DNA from: Streptomyces sp. ACA25
GTDB lineage: Bacteria > Actinomycetota > Actinomycetes > Streptomycetales > Streptomycetaceae
Assembly: GCF_028200735.1 (NCBI RefSeq)
Contig: NZ_JAQKPV010000014.1
Location: 1-64,000 of the forward strand
Direction: 5' to 3'
Length of the DNA stretch: 64,000 bases
Within the stretch, counting starts at the first letter, position 1. Each line of letters opens with the position of its first letter. A program made the translations under genes and the position numbers. The notes under the pieces are model-generated. The model was given only the letters and a program-made list of their open reading frames with translations, was not told the origin of the DNA and made no database searches. This document shows, piece by piece, positions 43,449-52,210 of this stretch.

Positions 43449-43931
43449 GTGGACAGCCGATCGGGTTCCCTGCAGCAACAGACCGTCGACGGGTGGGGGC
43501 ACTGCGCCGCCGCATGGCGCTTCACCGTGCCGCCGGTGGACTCCTCGGTACCGCACATCCGACACGCGGTGCGGGATCTCATCCGGCGTCAGGAGGCCCC
43601 GGTCTCCGACGACCTGATGCACGGACTTCTGCTGATTCTCTCCGAACTGGTCACCAACGGTGTCCGGCACGCCGCGCTGCTCACCGCCGAGATCGGGGTG
43701 GAGGTCGCCTTCCACCCCGGCGGCTGGGTCCGTGTCGCGGTCGAGGACGGCCACCCGTACCGGCCGAAAGCGCTGGATGCGGCGCCGGACCGGGAGCACA
43801 CCAGCGGCCGGGGACTGCTCCTGGTGAAGGCGTTCACCACCGAGGCCGGTGGCTCCTGTGGTGTGGAGCCCACCGCCGCCGGGGGCAAAGTGATCTGGGC
43901 CGCCCTGCCGATGGAGGGGCCGCAGAGCTGA
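43449..43931 (+). CDS. Anti-sigma-factor-type ATP-binding protein (HATPase_c)
   Basis: About 160 residues with a single GHKL domain: LSELVTNGVRHA (N-box), VAVEDGHPYRP (G1-like) and GRGLLLVKAFTTEAG (G2). This is the SpoIIAB/RsbW-like type common in streptomycetes, where such proteins bind or phosphorylate anti-sigma antagonists. The start is uncertain: GTG 43449 is used, and GTG 43425 is in frame. No sigma factor or antagonist is adjacent. Confidence 0.85.
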   Translation: MDSRSGSLQQQTVDGWGHCAAAWRFTVPPVDSSVPHIRHAVRDLIRRQEAPVSDDLMHGLLLILSELVTNGVRHAALLTAEIGVEVAFHPGGWVRVAVEDGHPYRPKALDAAPDREHTSGRGLLLVKAFTTEAGGSCGVEPTAAGGKVIWAALPMEGPQS

Positions 43932-43957
43932 CGGCCCGCCGGACCGGCCGGCTCCGG

Positions 43958-44527
43958 TCACCAGCCGGCCGTGCCACCCGTCACTTCCCGGACCACGGGC
44001 CGCGCGGCATCGAGGACGGTCATGAACCACGCCGAGAAGACCCCGTCCGCATGCCGGCGGTCCAGCTCCTCCGGTGAGACGAAGGCGGTTTCCATGACTT
44101 CGGCCGGGTCCGGCCGCAGATCCGGGCCGATCAACCCGGTGAAGAGATGGTTGTACTCCTGTTCGATCAGGCCCGAGGCCGGGTCCGGGTGGCAGTAGCG
44201 CACCGTGCCCGCCTCCTGGAGCAGCACGGGCGCGGCGCCGAGCTCCTCGGCCGTCCGCCGGGTGGCCGCCAGGAACGGGAGCTCCCCGGGGTACGGATGG
44301 CCGCAGCAGGTGTTGGACCAGACGCCGGGGGAGTGGTACTTGCCCAGGGCGCGGCGCTGCAGCAGCATCCGGCCCGCCTCGTCGAAGAGGAACACCGAGA
44401 AGGCACGGTGCAGGCGGCCGGGCGGCTCGTGGGCCGAGACCTTCTCCGCGGTGCCGATCGTTCTCCCGGCCTCGTCCACCAGCTCGAGCATGATCGGCTC
44501 CGCGGTGGCGGCTGTCCTTGGGGGCAT
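43958..44527 (-). CDS. idi: Isopentenyl-diphosphate delta-isomerase, type I
   Basis: A 189-residue Nudix-fold enzyme that interconverts IPP and DMAPP. The catalytic Cys lies in WSNTCCGHPYPGE, the Glu/metal region in IEQEYNHLFTG, and RAFSVFLFDEAGRMLLQRR is the family start of the core. ATG 44527 is preceded by GAAAGG at 7 bp. It supplies balanced C5 units for the squalene genes downstream, which agrees with the place of idi beside the hopanoid block in S. coelicolor as I remember it. Confidence 0.96.
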   Translation of the reverse strand: MPPRTAATAEPIMLELVDEAGRTIGTAEKVSAHEPPGRLHRAFSVFLFDEAGRMLLQRRALGKYHSPGVWSNTCCGHPYPGELPFLAATRRTAEELGAAPVLLQEAGTVRYCHPDPASGLIEQEYNHLFTGLIGPDLRPDPAEVMETAFVSPEELDRRHADGVFSAWFMTVLDAARPVVREVTGGTAGW

Positions 44528-44616
44528 GGGTGCCTTTCTCGGGCTTGGCTTCAGCTCCCGCGGCCATGCCGTCGGCAGCTTCGCCGGTGATCCGGTTTCC
44601 GACCAGTGTGCCGCAA

Positions 44617-45552
44617 TCAGTGGCACAGCCCCGGCTCGTGTTCCGCGTGCCCGTGCGGTTCCAGCTGGAACGTGCAGTGCTCGACATCGAAGTGGTCGCC
44701 CAGGCACTCCCGCAGGCCGTGCAGTATTTCCTCGTTGCCCACGGCGTCCAGAACGTCCCGGCTCACCACCACGTGAACCGACAGCACGGGCATGCCGGAT
44801 GTGATCGTCCACACGTGCAGGTCGTGCAGGTCCTCGACTCCCGGGCGGGCGAGAATGTGCCGGCGGACCTCCGCGAGGTCGACGTTCTTGGGCGCCGACT
44901 CCAGCAGCACGTCGATGGCCTCCTTGGCCAGCTTCGCCGTCCGCGGCACGATCATCGCCGCGATCAGCAGCGAGGCGACCGGGTCCGCCTGCTGCCAGCC
45001 GGTGGTGAGAATCACCAGGGCGGCCAGCACGACGGCGAAGGAGCCGAGCGCGTCGGCCAGCACCTCGAGGAAGGCCCCGCGCACGTTGAGGCTCTCCTTC
45101 TGCCCCCGCATCAGCAGCGAGAGCGAAATGCCGTTGAGCACGATGCCGACGAGACCGAACACAATGGTCAGCCCGCCGGGGACCTCGGCCGGATTGCGCA
45201 GCCGGTCGATGGCCTCGAAGAGGATGTACCCGCCGACGCCGAACAGCAGCACGCAGTTCAGCAGGGCGGCCAGAATCTCCACCCGCGCCATCCCGAAGGT
45301 GCGGCGCTCGTGGGTGGGACGGTTGGCCAGCCGGATCGCGAGCAGCGCCATGCTGATGCCGATCACGTCCGTCGCGACGTGCCCGGCGTCCGCGAGCAGG
45401 GCCAGCGAGCCGGTCAGCCACGCGCCCGTGACCTCCACGGCCAGCAGCACGAAGGCGATCCCCAGGGTGATGCGCAGCCGCCCCCGGTAGGCCGCCGCAG
45501 CGGTCCCCGGGGTCCGCGGAGCAGGCCCTCCGTGCTGGTGTCCCGCTCCCAT
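44617..45552 (-). CDS. Cation diffusion facilitator (CzcD/ZitB-like)
   Basis: A 311-residue metal efflux protein with six helices and the zinc-site patterns: SLALLADAGHVATDVIG (HxxxD in helix 2) and LEVLADALGSFAVVLAAL (DxxxS/D in helix 5). His-rich ends (MGAGHQHGG and HGHAEHEPGLCH) and a C-terminal ferredoxin-like domain (LHDLHVWTITSG) complete the picture. It exports Zn2+ or similar ions in exchange for protons. Confidence 0.93.
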   Translation of the reverse strand: MGAGHQHGGPAPRTPGTAAAAYRGRLRITLGIAFVLLAVEVTGAWLTGSLALLADAGHVATDVIGISMALLAIRLANRPTHERRTFGMARVEILAALLNCVLLFGVGGYILFEAIDRLRNPAEVPGGLTIVFGLVGIVLNGISLSLLMRGQKESLNVRGAFLEVLADALGSFAVVLAALVILTTGWQQADPVASLLIAAMIVPRTAKLAKEAIDVLLESAPKNVDLAEVRRHILARPGVEDLHDLHVWTITSGMPVLSVHVVVSRDVLDAVGNEEILHGLRECLGDHFDVEHCTFQLEPHGHAEHEPGLCH

Positions 45553-45667
45553 GCCGTGGCCTCCACTGTCTGTCGCCGGACTGTCACCACGGCCAGTGAA
45601 CTACGGGGCAGGGGTATGGGGCAACGCGGCACTGAAGACCGTTGTCATGTGCTGTGACCTGGTCTTC

Positions 45668-46645
45668 TCAGTTCCCGTGGGCTCCGGGCCGGTACAGGCA
45701 CCAGCCTTCCCAGGCCGAGGCGACCATGTCCCGGATGTCCTTCCGGGCGGTGAAGCCCAGAGCCTCTCCGGCGAGCCGGGACGAAGCGACCACCGAGGCG
45801 GGATCCCCCGCGCGGCGTCCGGTGACCTCCTGGACGGGAACCCGGCCGCCGGTGACCTCGTGGACCAGAAGGGCCATCTCCCGCACCGACACCCCGCGGC
45901 CGGTGCCGATGTTCAGGGTGAGGTCCCGCACCGGACCGAGCTGCCGGGCCGCGGCCACGTGGGCCTCGGCCAGGTCCTCCACGTGCACGTAGTCCCGCAC
46001 ACAGGTGCCGTCCGGTGTCGGGTAGTCGTCTCCGAACACCAGCGGGGGCACCCCGTCGGTGATCCGCTCGAAGAACATCGGGATGATGTTGAACACGCCG
46101 GTGTCGGCCAGATCCGGGCGGGCGGCGCCGGCGACGTTGAAGTACCGCAGACAGGTGGTGGCGATACCGTGCGCCCGGCCGGCGGCGCGCACCATCCACT
46201 CACCGGCGAGCTTGGTCTCGCCGTAGGGGTTCACCGGCAGGCACGGGGTCTCCTCGGTCACCCGGTCGGTGTCCGGGGTGCCGTACACCGCTGCCGAGGA
46301 GGAGAACACGAAGCGGCGGACACCCGCCGCGGCGACTGCCTCCAGCAGCACGGTCAGTCCGTGCACGTTGTCCCGGTAGTACTCCAGGGGACGCTCGACG
46401 GACTCCCCGACCTGCTTGCGCGCCGCCAGGTGCACCACTCCGGTGATGTGGTGCTCGGCCAGCGTCCGGTCCAGCAGGGCCCGGTCCGCGACGGAGCCGC
46501 GCACCGTGGGGATCTCCGGGGCCAGCCGGGAGGCCACTCCGGTGGAGAAGTCGTCCAGCACCACCGCGCGCTCGCCCGCGGCCGTCATGGCCCGCACCAC
46601 GTGCGCCCCGATGTATCCCGCACCGCCGGTGATCAGCCACGTCAT
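45668..46645 (-). CDS. galE: UDP-glucose 4-epimerase
   Basis: A 325-residue short-chain dehydrogenase-type epimerase. NAD-binding TGGAGYIGAHVVRAM at the start; catalytic Ser-Tyr-Lys in SSSAAVYG and NPYGETKLAGEWM; then GVFNIIPMFFER and DGTCVRDYVHVEDLA, as in GalE. It converts UDP-glucose to UDP-galactose, or the N-acetyl forms. It is divergent from the envelope-polymer operon and may supply its sugar donor. Confidence 0.93.
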   Translation of the reverse strand: MTWLITGGAGYIGAHVVRAMTAAGERAVVLDDFSTGVASRLAPEIPTVRGSVADRALLDRTLAEHHITGVVHLAARKQVGESVERPLEYYRDNVHGLTVLLEAVAAAGVRRFVFSSSAAVYGTPDTDRVTEETPCLPVNPYGETKLAGEWMVRAAGRAHGIATTCLRYFNVAGAARPDLADTGVFNIIPMFFERITDGVPPLVFGDDYPTPDGTCVRDYVHVEDLAEAHVAAARQLGPVRDLTLNIGTGRGVSVREMALLVHEVTGGRVPVQEVTGRRAGDPASVVASSRLAGEALGFTARKDIRDMVASAWEGWCLYRPGAHGN

Positions 46646-46834
46646 GGGCGAAGCCTAGCGGGGCGTCCCGGGGCCGCGGCTTGTGGGCCCCGGCCGGCTT
46701 CGACGATGCTGGAGCGCGCCGGTTCAACACCGGGCCGGTGACCGCCCTCTGAGCGTCGCCGCGCCGATCGGATAACCTCTGCCGTCATGCTGCCGTCCGT
46801 GGGGCGCGCCGCAGAGCCCAAGGAGTGAGTTCAG

Positions 46835-48643
46835 CTGTCCACCGCCATCCTCACCGGTCAGCCGGTAGCCGGGTCCTCCCTGGAGGAAGACCTGCGCGCC
46901 CTCGGATTCACCGTCCGGACGGCCGCCGGTCCCGAGGAGGTGAGCGCCGCCCTGACGGAGGTGCCGGCCGGTGAACGGGTGGCTGTCGTCGACCCGCGCT
47001 TCACCGGGCACCGGCACAGTCTGCGGCTCGGGCTCACCGACCCGCGGTTTCCGGCCGGGGCCGTGCCCGGTGCCCTCACCGTCCAGCCGCAGGCCCGCGC
47101 CGCGCTGGCCGGCGCGCTCGTTGCCGCGCCCGTCGGAGCGGGCGCACCGGAGGCGCACCGGGACGTACTGCCGGACCGGCTCGCCGACCGGCTCGCCGCC
47201 GAGGGCGTGCCCGTGCACCGGCCGGAGCTCGGCACCCTGGTCGGCGCGGTGCCCGGCACCGCCGACGCGCGGTCCGCCGCCCTCGCCGCGGTCAAGGCGG
47301 TGGACGAGGAGGCCGTCCGGCTGCGCAGCGCCGTGAAGTCCCGTGACGGCTTCTTCACGACCCACTGCGTCAGCCCTTACTCGCGATACCTCGCACGCTG
47401 GTGCGCCCGCCGTGGTCTGACTCCCAATCAGGTCACGACCGCTTCTCTGGTCACCGCGCTGATCGCGGCGGCCGCCGCGGCGACCGGGACCCGGGGCGGC
47501 TTCGTGGCGGCCGGACTTCTGCTCATGCTCTCCTTCGTGCTCGACTGCACCGACGGCCAGCTGGCCCGGTACTCGCTGCAGTACTCGACGCTCGGCGCCT
47601 GGCTGGACGCCACCTTCGACCGGGCCAAGGAATACGCCTACTTCGCGGGTCTGGCGCTCGGCGCGGCCCGCGGCGGTGACGACGTGTGGGTGCTCGCGCT
47701 CGGCGCGATGGTGCTGCAGACCTGCAGACACCTGGTGGACTTCGCCTGGACCGAGGCGTCCGAGGACTCCGGCGGTGGGAGCAGCAGTCGCGCGGCGGCC
47801 CTGTCCGGGCGGCTGGACCGCGTCGGCTGGACCGTGTGGCTGCGGCGCATGATCGTGCTTCCGATCGGTGAGCGCTGGGCCCTGATCGCCGTGCTCACGG
47901 CGCTCACCACGCCGCGGATCACCCTTGTCGTCCTGCTCGCCGCCGGCGCGTTCGCTGCCTGCTACACCACCGCCGGCCGGGTTCTGCGCTCCCGGGCAGC
48001 GGCCGGCCGGAGCGACCGGTCCGCCCGGGCGCTGGCGGACCTCACGGACAACGGCCCGCTCGCGGACCTGATCGCCGCGGTGCGGCCCCGTCCGGGAGGC
48101 GGCTGGTCCGCTCCCGTGTGGGCCCTGGCCGGAGCGGTGCTGCTGACCGGATACCTGCTGCTGCCCGGCGGCGCCGGCAGCTGGTACGCGGTGGCCGTCG
48201 GCGCCCTCTACGCGCTGTGCGCCGGCCGGGCTTCCGCCGCTGTGCTCACCGGCCCGCTGGACTGGCTGCTCCCGCCGCTGTTCCGGGCTGCGGAGTACAC
48301 CGCGATTCTGCTGCTCGCGGCCCACAGCGGGGTGAACGGTGCATTGCCGGCGGCGTTCGGTCTGGTGGCCGCCTGCGCATACCATCACTACGACACCGTG
48401 TACCGCCTCCGCGGCGGCGCCGGGGCTCCTCCTCGCTGGCTGGTCCGGGTGACCGGCGGGCACGAGGGTCGCACCCTGGTGGTCGTCACCGCTGCCGCCC
48501 TCTGGGCGTCCGGGGAGGGCTTCACACTGGCGCTGGCGGTCCTCGCCGGGACCGTGGCGCTCCTGGTGCTGGCGGAGAGCATCCGGTTCTGGGTCTCCTC
48601 GCAGGCACCCGCCGTACACGACGAAACAGGAGAACCCGCATGA
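46835..48643 (+). CDS. CDP-alcohol phosphatidyltransferase with DUF5941-type N-terminus; probable CTG start
   Basis: 602 residues. The N-terminal ~165 residues (LSTAILTGQPVAGSSLEEDLRA...) form a soluble domain. The membrane enzyme follows with a canonical CDP-alcohol motif: D237, D240-G241, A244-R245, G254, D258, D262. More membrane helices occupy the C-terminal 250 residues. An in-frame TGA at 46826 bars any earlier start, and the first usual start in frame would be GTG 46940. CTG 46835 is chosen because AAGGAG lies 9 bp upstream and the lost residues look genuine. It transfers a phosphoalcohol from a CDP donor; the acceptor is unknown. First gene of a tight operon. Confidence 0.85.
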   Translation: MSTAILTGQPVAGSSLEEDLRALGFTVRTAAGPEEVSAALTEVPAGERVAVVDPRFTGHRHSLRLGLTDPRFPAGAVPGALTVQPQARAALAGALVAAPVGAGAPEAHRDVLPDRLADRLAAEGVPVHRPELGTLVGAVPGTADARSAALAAVKAVDEEAVRLRSAVKSRDGFFTTHCVSPYSRYLARWCARRGLTPNQVTTASLVTALIAAAAAATGTRGGFVAAGLLLMLSFVLDCTDGQLARYSLQYSTLGAWLDATFDRAKEYAYFAGLALGAARGGDDVWVLALGAMVLQTCRHLVDFAWTEASEDSGGGSSSRAAALSGRLDRVGWTVWLRRMIVLPIGERWALIAVLTALTTPRITLVVLLAAGAFAACYTTAGRVLRSRAAAGRSDRSARALADLTDNGPLADLIAAVRPRPGGGWSAPVWALAGAVLLTGYLLLPGGAGSWYAVAVGALYALCAGRASAAVLTGPLDWLLPPLFRAAEYTAILLLAAHSGVNGALPAAFGLVAACAYHHYDTVYRLRGGAGAPPRWLVRVTGGHEGRTLVVVTAAALWASGEGFTLALAVLAGTVALLVLAESIRFWVSSQAPAVHDETGEPA

Positions 48644-49392
48644 TCGGCCTGGTACTGGCCGCCGGCGCCGGACGGCGCCTGCGTCCCTACACCGACACCC
48701 TGCCCAAGGCGCTGGTGCCGGTGGGACCGGAAGGCGGCAGCGATGAGCCGACCGTGCTCGACCTGACACTGGCGAACTTCGCCGAGGTGGGGCTGACCGA
48801 GGCGGCTGTCGTCGTGGGCTACCGCAAGGAGGCCGTCTACGCACGTCAGGCCGAGCTGGAGCGGAAGTACGGAGTCACGCTCACCCTGATCGACAACGAC
48901 AAGGCCGAGGAGTGGAACAACGCCTACTCGCTGTGGTGTGCGCGCGACGTGCTCGCCAGGGGCGTGATCCTGGCCAACGGTGACACCGTGCACCCGGTGT
49001 CCGTGGAGCGCTCCCTCCTCGCCGCCCGCGGCGAAGGCCGGCAGATCATCCTGGCCGTCGACACGGTCAAACAGCTGGCCGACGAGGAGATGAAGGTCGT
49101 GGCGGACCCGGACAAGGGGGTCCGGACGATCACCAAGCTCATTGATCCCGAGCAGGCGACCGGCGAGTACATCGGCGTCACCCTGATCGAGCCGGAGGCG
49201 GCGGCGCCCCTTGCCGACGCGCTGCGCACCACCTTCGAGCGCGACCCGGACCTCTACTACGAGGACGGTTACCAGGAGCTCGTGAACCGCGGCGCGCGCA
49301 TCGACGTCGCCCCGATCGGTGACGTGCCCTGGGTCGAGATCGACAACCACGAGGACCTCGCCAGGGCCCGGGGGATCGCGTGCCGCTACTGA
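48640..49392 (+). CDS. Nucleotidyltransferase (sugar-phosphate / alcohol-phosphate cytidylyl- or nucleotidylyltransferase)
   Basis: A 250-residue NTP-transferase fold. The nucleotide loop is LVLAAGAGRRLRPYTDTLPKALVPVG; the metal/product region is ILANGDTVHP and later EIDNHEDLARAR. It resembles the phosphocholine-cytidylyltransferase-like group (NDKAEEWNNAYSLWCARD is characteristic). In this operon, between two CDP-alcohol phosphatidyltransferases, a CTP-using enzyme making a CDP-alcohol fits best. It overlaps the previous gene by ATGA and the next by 13 bp. Confidence 0.88.
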   Translation: MIGLVLAAGAGRRLRPYTDTLPKALVPVGPEGGSDEPTVLDLTLANFAEVGLTEAAVVVGYRKEAVYARQAELERKYGVTLTLIDNDKAEEWNNAYSLWCARDVLARGVILANGDTVHPVSVERSLLAARGEGRQIILAVDTVKQLADEEMKVVADPDKGVRTITKLIDPEQATGEYIGVTLIEPEAAAPLADALRTTFERDPDLYYEDGYQELVNRGARIDVAPIGDVPWVEIDNHEDLARARGIACRY

Positions 49393-50441
49393 CCCGGCTG
49401 ATCCCCTCCCCCCTGTCGGTCGACATCAGGCCCGGGGCGCTGGACGATCTGGCCGGCCTGCTGGCGGACCGGCGGATCGCTCCCACCGGGAAGCTCGCCT
49501 TCGCCATCAGCGCCGGCTCGGGGCGTCTGCTGCGGGAGCGACTGGCGCCCGCCCTGGACGGAGCCGACTGGTACGAGGTCGGCGGCGGGACGCTGGACGA
49601 CGCCATCGAGCTGGCCGGGGCCATGAAGTCCGGCCACTACGACGCGGTGGTCGGGCTGGGCGGCGGGAAAATCATCGACTGTGCCAAGCTCGCCGCGTCC
49701 CGGATCGGCCTGCCGCTGGTGGCCGTCGCCACCAACCTGGCGCACGACGGTCTCTGCTCGCCTGTCGCCACCCTCGACAACGACGCGGGGCGCGGCTCCT
49801 ACGGGGTGCCCAGCCCCATCGCGGTCGTCATCGACCTCGACGTGATCCGGCAGGCCCCGGCCCGCTTCGTCCGCTCCGGTATCGGTGATGCGATCTCCAA
49901 CATCTCCGCCGTCGCCGACTGGGAGCTCGCCCACCGGGAGCGGGGCCAGTCCATCGACGGGCTGGCCGCCGCGATCGCCCGGCAGGCCGGCGAGGCCGTG
50001 CTGCGGCACCCCGGCAGCTGTGACGACGACGCCTTCCTCACCGCGCTGGCGGAGGGCCTGGTGCTCACCGGTATCGCCATGTCCGTGGCCGGTGACAGCC
50101 GGCCGGCCTCCGGCGCGTGCCACGAGATCAATCACGCCCTCGATCTCCTGCACCCGCAGCGCCGCGCCCCCCACGGAGAGCAGTGCGGTCTCGGTGCGGC
50201 GTTCGCCATGCACCTGCGGGGCGCCCGGGCCGAGACCCGGTTGATCGTGGAGACCCTGCGGCGGCACCGGCTGCCCGTACTGCCGGGAGAAATCGGCTTC
50301 AGCGACGACGAGTTCGTCCAGGCCGTGGAGTTCGCACCCCGGACCCGCCCCGGCCGCTACACCATTCTTGAGCACCTCGACCTGACCACCGACGAGATCA
50401 GGGACACGTACGCGGACTATGTCAAAACCATCGGTAGCTGA
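49380..50441 (+). CDS. Glycerol-1-phosphate dehydrogenase-like enzyme (EgsA/AraM family)
   Basis: 353 residues of the iron/zinc-containing alcohol dehydrogenase superfamily, glycerol-1-phosphate dehydrogenase branch. Motifs are VVGLGGGKIIDCAKLAA (NAD site), AVATNLAHDGLCSPVA (typical of G1PDH and AraM), and metal-binding residues in SGIGDAISNISAVADW, SGACHEINHALD and HGEQCGLG. Members reduce dihydroxyacetone phosphate to sn-glycerol-1-phosphate, the archaeal-type stereoisomer. The GTG 49380 lies inside the preceding gene, and the end overlaps the next by 23 bp. The position suggests it makes the alcohol phosphate activated by the nucleotidyltransferase. Confidence 0.85.
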   Translation: MPLLTRLIPSPLSVDIRPGALDDLAGLLADRRIAPTGKLAFAISAGSGRLLRERLAPALDGADWYEVGGGTLDDAIELAGAMKSGHYDAVVGLGGGKIIDCAKLAASRIGLPLVAVATNLAHDGLCSPVATLDNDAGRGSYGVPSPIAVVIDLDVIRQAPARFVRSGIGDAISNISAVADWELAHRERGQSIDGLAAAIARQAGEAVLRHPGSCDDDAFLTALAEGLVLTGIAMSVAGDSRPASGACHEINHALDLLHPQRRAPHGEQCGLGAAFAMHLRGARAETRLIVETLRRHRLPVLPGEIGFSDDEFVQAVEFAPRTRPGRYTILEHLDLTTDEIRDTYADYVKTIGS

Positions 50442-51204
50442 ACTGCGCCCCGTCGTCCATCCCGACGGGGTCAAGGACCGGCGCAGCGGCGAACACTGGG
50501 CCGGCCGGCTGTACATGCGGGAGATCTCGCTGCGCTGGACCAGACACCTGGTCGGTACCCGGATCAGTCCCAACCAGCTCACCTACCTGATGGTGCTGGC
50601 GGGCGTGCTGGCGGGTGCCGCCCTGCTGGTCCCCGGCCTCACCGGCGCCCTGCTCGCGGCCCTGCTGATCCAGCTCTACCTGCTGCTGGACTGCGTGGAC
50701 GGGGAGGTGGCCCGCTGGCGGGGACAGACCTCCATCACCGGGGTGTACCTGGACCGGGTCGGGCACTACCTGGCCGAGGCCGCGCTGCTGACCGGTTTCG
50801 GTCTGCGGGCCGCCGACGTCTTCGCCCAGGAGGGGACCTCCGCGAACTGGATGTGGGCCTTCCTCGGCACCCTGGCCGCCCTCGGCGCAATCCTGATCAA
50901 GGCCGAGACGGACCTGGTCGACGTGGCCCGGTCCCGTGGAGGGATGCCGGCGGCCCGGGAGGACGCGGTCACCCCCCGTTCCTCCGGCCTGGCGCTGGCC
51001 CGCCGGGCCGCCGCCGCCCTCAAGTTCCACCGGCTGGTCGGCGGCGTCGAGGCGTCCCTGCTCATCCTGCTCGTCGCGGTGCTGGACCTCACCAGGGGAG
51101 ATCTTTTCTTCACCCGGCTCGGGGTGGCGGTCCTCGCGGCGATCGCGGTGGTGCAGACCGTACTGCACCTGGTGTCGATCCTTGCCTCGAGCAGGCTCCG
51201 GTGA
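50419..51204 (+). CDS. CDP-alcohol phosphatidyltransferase with variant motif
   Basis: A 261-residue membrane enzyme. The CDP-alcohol motif reads D91, D94-G95, A98-R99, G108, D112, with H116 in place of the final aspartate (VYLDRVGHYLAE). As that last Asp is regarded as the catalytic base in the family, activity may be altered. It has several helices before and after (YLMVLAGVLAGAALLVPGL and LTRLGVAVLAAIAVV-like). It is translationally coupled on both sides (23-bp overlap in front, GTGA behind). Confidence 0.87.
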   Translation: MSKPSVAELRPVVHPDGVKDRRSGEHWAGRLYMREISLRWTRHLVGTRISPNQLTYLMVLAGVLAGAALLVPGLTGALLAALLIQLYLLLDCVDGEVARWRGQTSITGVYLDRVGHYLAEAALLTGFGLRAADVFAQEGTSANWMWAFLGTLAALGAILIKAETDLVDVARSRGGMPAAREDAVTPRSSGLALARRAAAALKFHRLVGGVEASLLILLVAVLDLTRGDLFFTRLGVAVLAAIAVVQTVLHLVSILASSRLR

Positions 51205-52097
51205 CCGCGGTGGGCACGGAACAGCTCAAGGTCGGCGCGGTCGTCATCACCATGGGCAACCGCCCCGCGGAACTGCGGGCCCTCCTCGACTCGGTGGCCG
51301 GGCAGGAGGGAGAGCCCGTCGATGTCGTGGTGGTCGGCAACGGTGCGCCGCTGCCGGACCTCCCCTCCGGTGTGCGGGGTGTGGAGCTGCCGGAGAACCT
51401 GGGCATCCCCGGCGGCCGCAACGTCGGCATCGAAGCCTTCGGGGCGGGCGGCAGCGAGGTGGACGTGCTGCTGTTCCTGGACGACGACGGCCGGCTGCCG
51501 GACAGCGGCACCGCGCAGACGGTCCGGGAGGCCTTCGCCGCCGACCCCGAACTCGGCATCGTCAGCTTCCGGATCGCCGACCCCGAGTCCGGCGCCACCC
51601 AGCGCCGTCACGTGCCGCGGCTGCGGGCCTCCGACCCGCTGCGCTCCTCCCGGGTCACCACCTTCCTGGGCGGCGCCAACGCCGTGCGCACCCGGGTCTT
51701 CCAGGAGGTCGGTGGCCTGCCGGACAGCTTCTTCTACGCCCACGAGGAGACCGACCTGGCCTGGCGGGCACTCGACGCCGGCTGGCAGATCGACTACCGC
51801 TCCGACCTGGTGCTGCACCACCCGACCACCGCGCCGTCCCGGCACGCCGTCTACCACCGGATGGTCGCCCGGAACCGGGTGTGGCTGGCCCGCCGGAACC
51901 TGCCTCTGCCGCTCATCCCCGTCTACCTCTCGGTCTGGCTGCTCCTTACGCTGCTGCGGAGGCCCTCCTGGCAAGCCTGGAAGGCGTGGCTGGGCGGCTT
52001 CACGGAAGGCTGGCGGACCCCGTGCGGCCCCCGCCGCCCCATGCGGTGGCGCACGGTGTGGCGGCTCACCCGGCTGGGCCGCCCACCCGTCATCTGA
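51201..52097 (+). CDS. GT2-family glycosyltransferase
   Basis: 298 residues. GT-A fold: VGAVVITMGNRPAELRALLDS at the start, NLGIPGGRNVGIEAFG, the metal-binding LLFLDDDGRL (DxD), and YAHEETDLAWRALDAGW with the acidic catalytic region. A C-terminal hydrophobic stretch (PVYLSVWLLLTLLR) may associate with the membrane. GalE upstream could supply its UDP-sugar. It probably glycosylates the lipid-linked product of the operon before export. The GTGA overlap couples it to the preceding gene. Confidence 0.92.
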   Translation: MTAVGTEQLKVGAVVITMGNRPAELRALLDSVAGQEGEPVDVVVVGNGAPLPDLPSGVRGVELPENLGIPGGRNVGIEAFGAGGSEVDVLLFLDDDGRLPDSGTAQTVREAFAADPELGIVSFRIADPESGATQRRHVPRLRASDPLRSSRVTTFLGGANAVRTRVFQEVGGLPDSFFYAHEETDLAWRALDAGWQIDYRSDLVLHHPTTAPSRHAVYHRMVARNRVWLARRNLPLPLIPVYLSVWLLLTLLRRPSWQAWKAWLGGFTEGWRTPCGPRRPMRWRTVWRLTRLGRPPVI

Positions 52098-52210
52098 CAA
52101 GCTCGGATCTGAGACCATCCATGGGTCGAACAGCGAGCCGGGCACCCCCGACGGGCCCCGGTCGTTGACGGCCAGTCAAGGCCGTGCCCAGCGAAGACGA
52201 AAGTTTCCAC

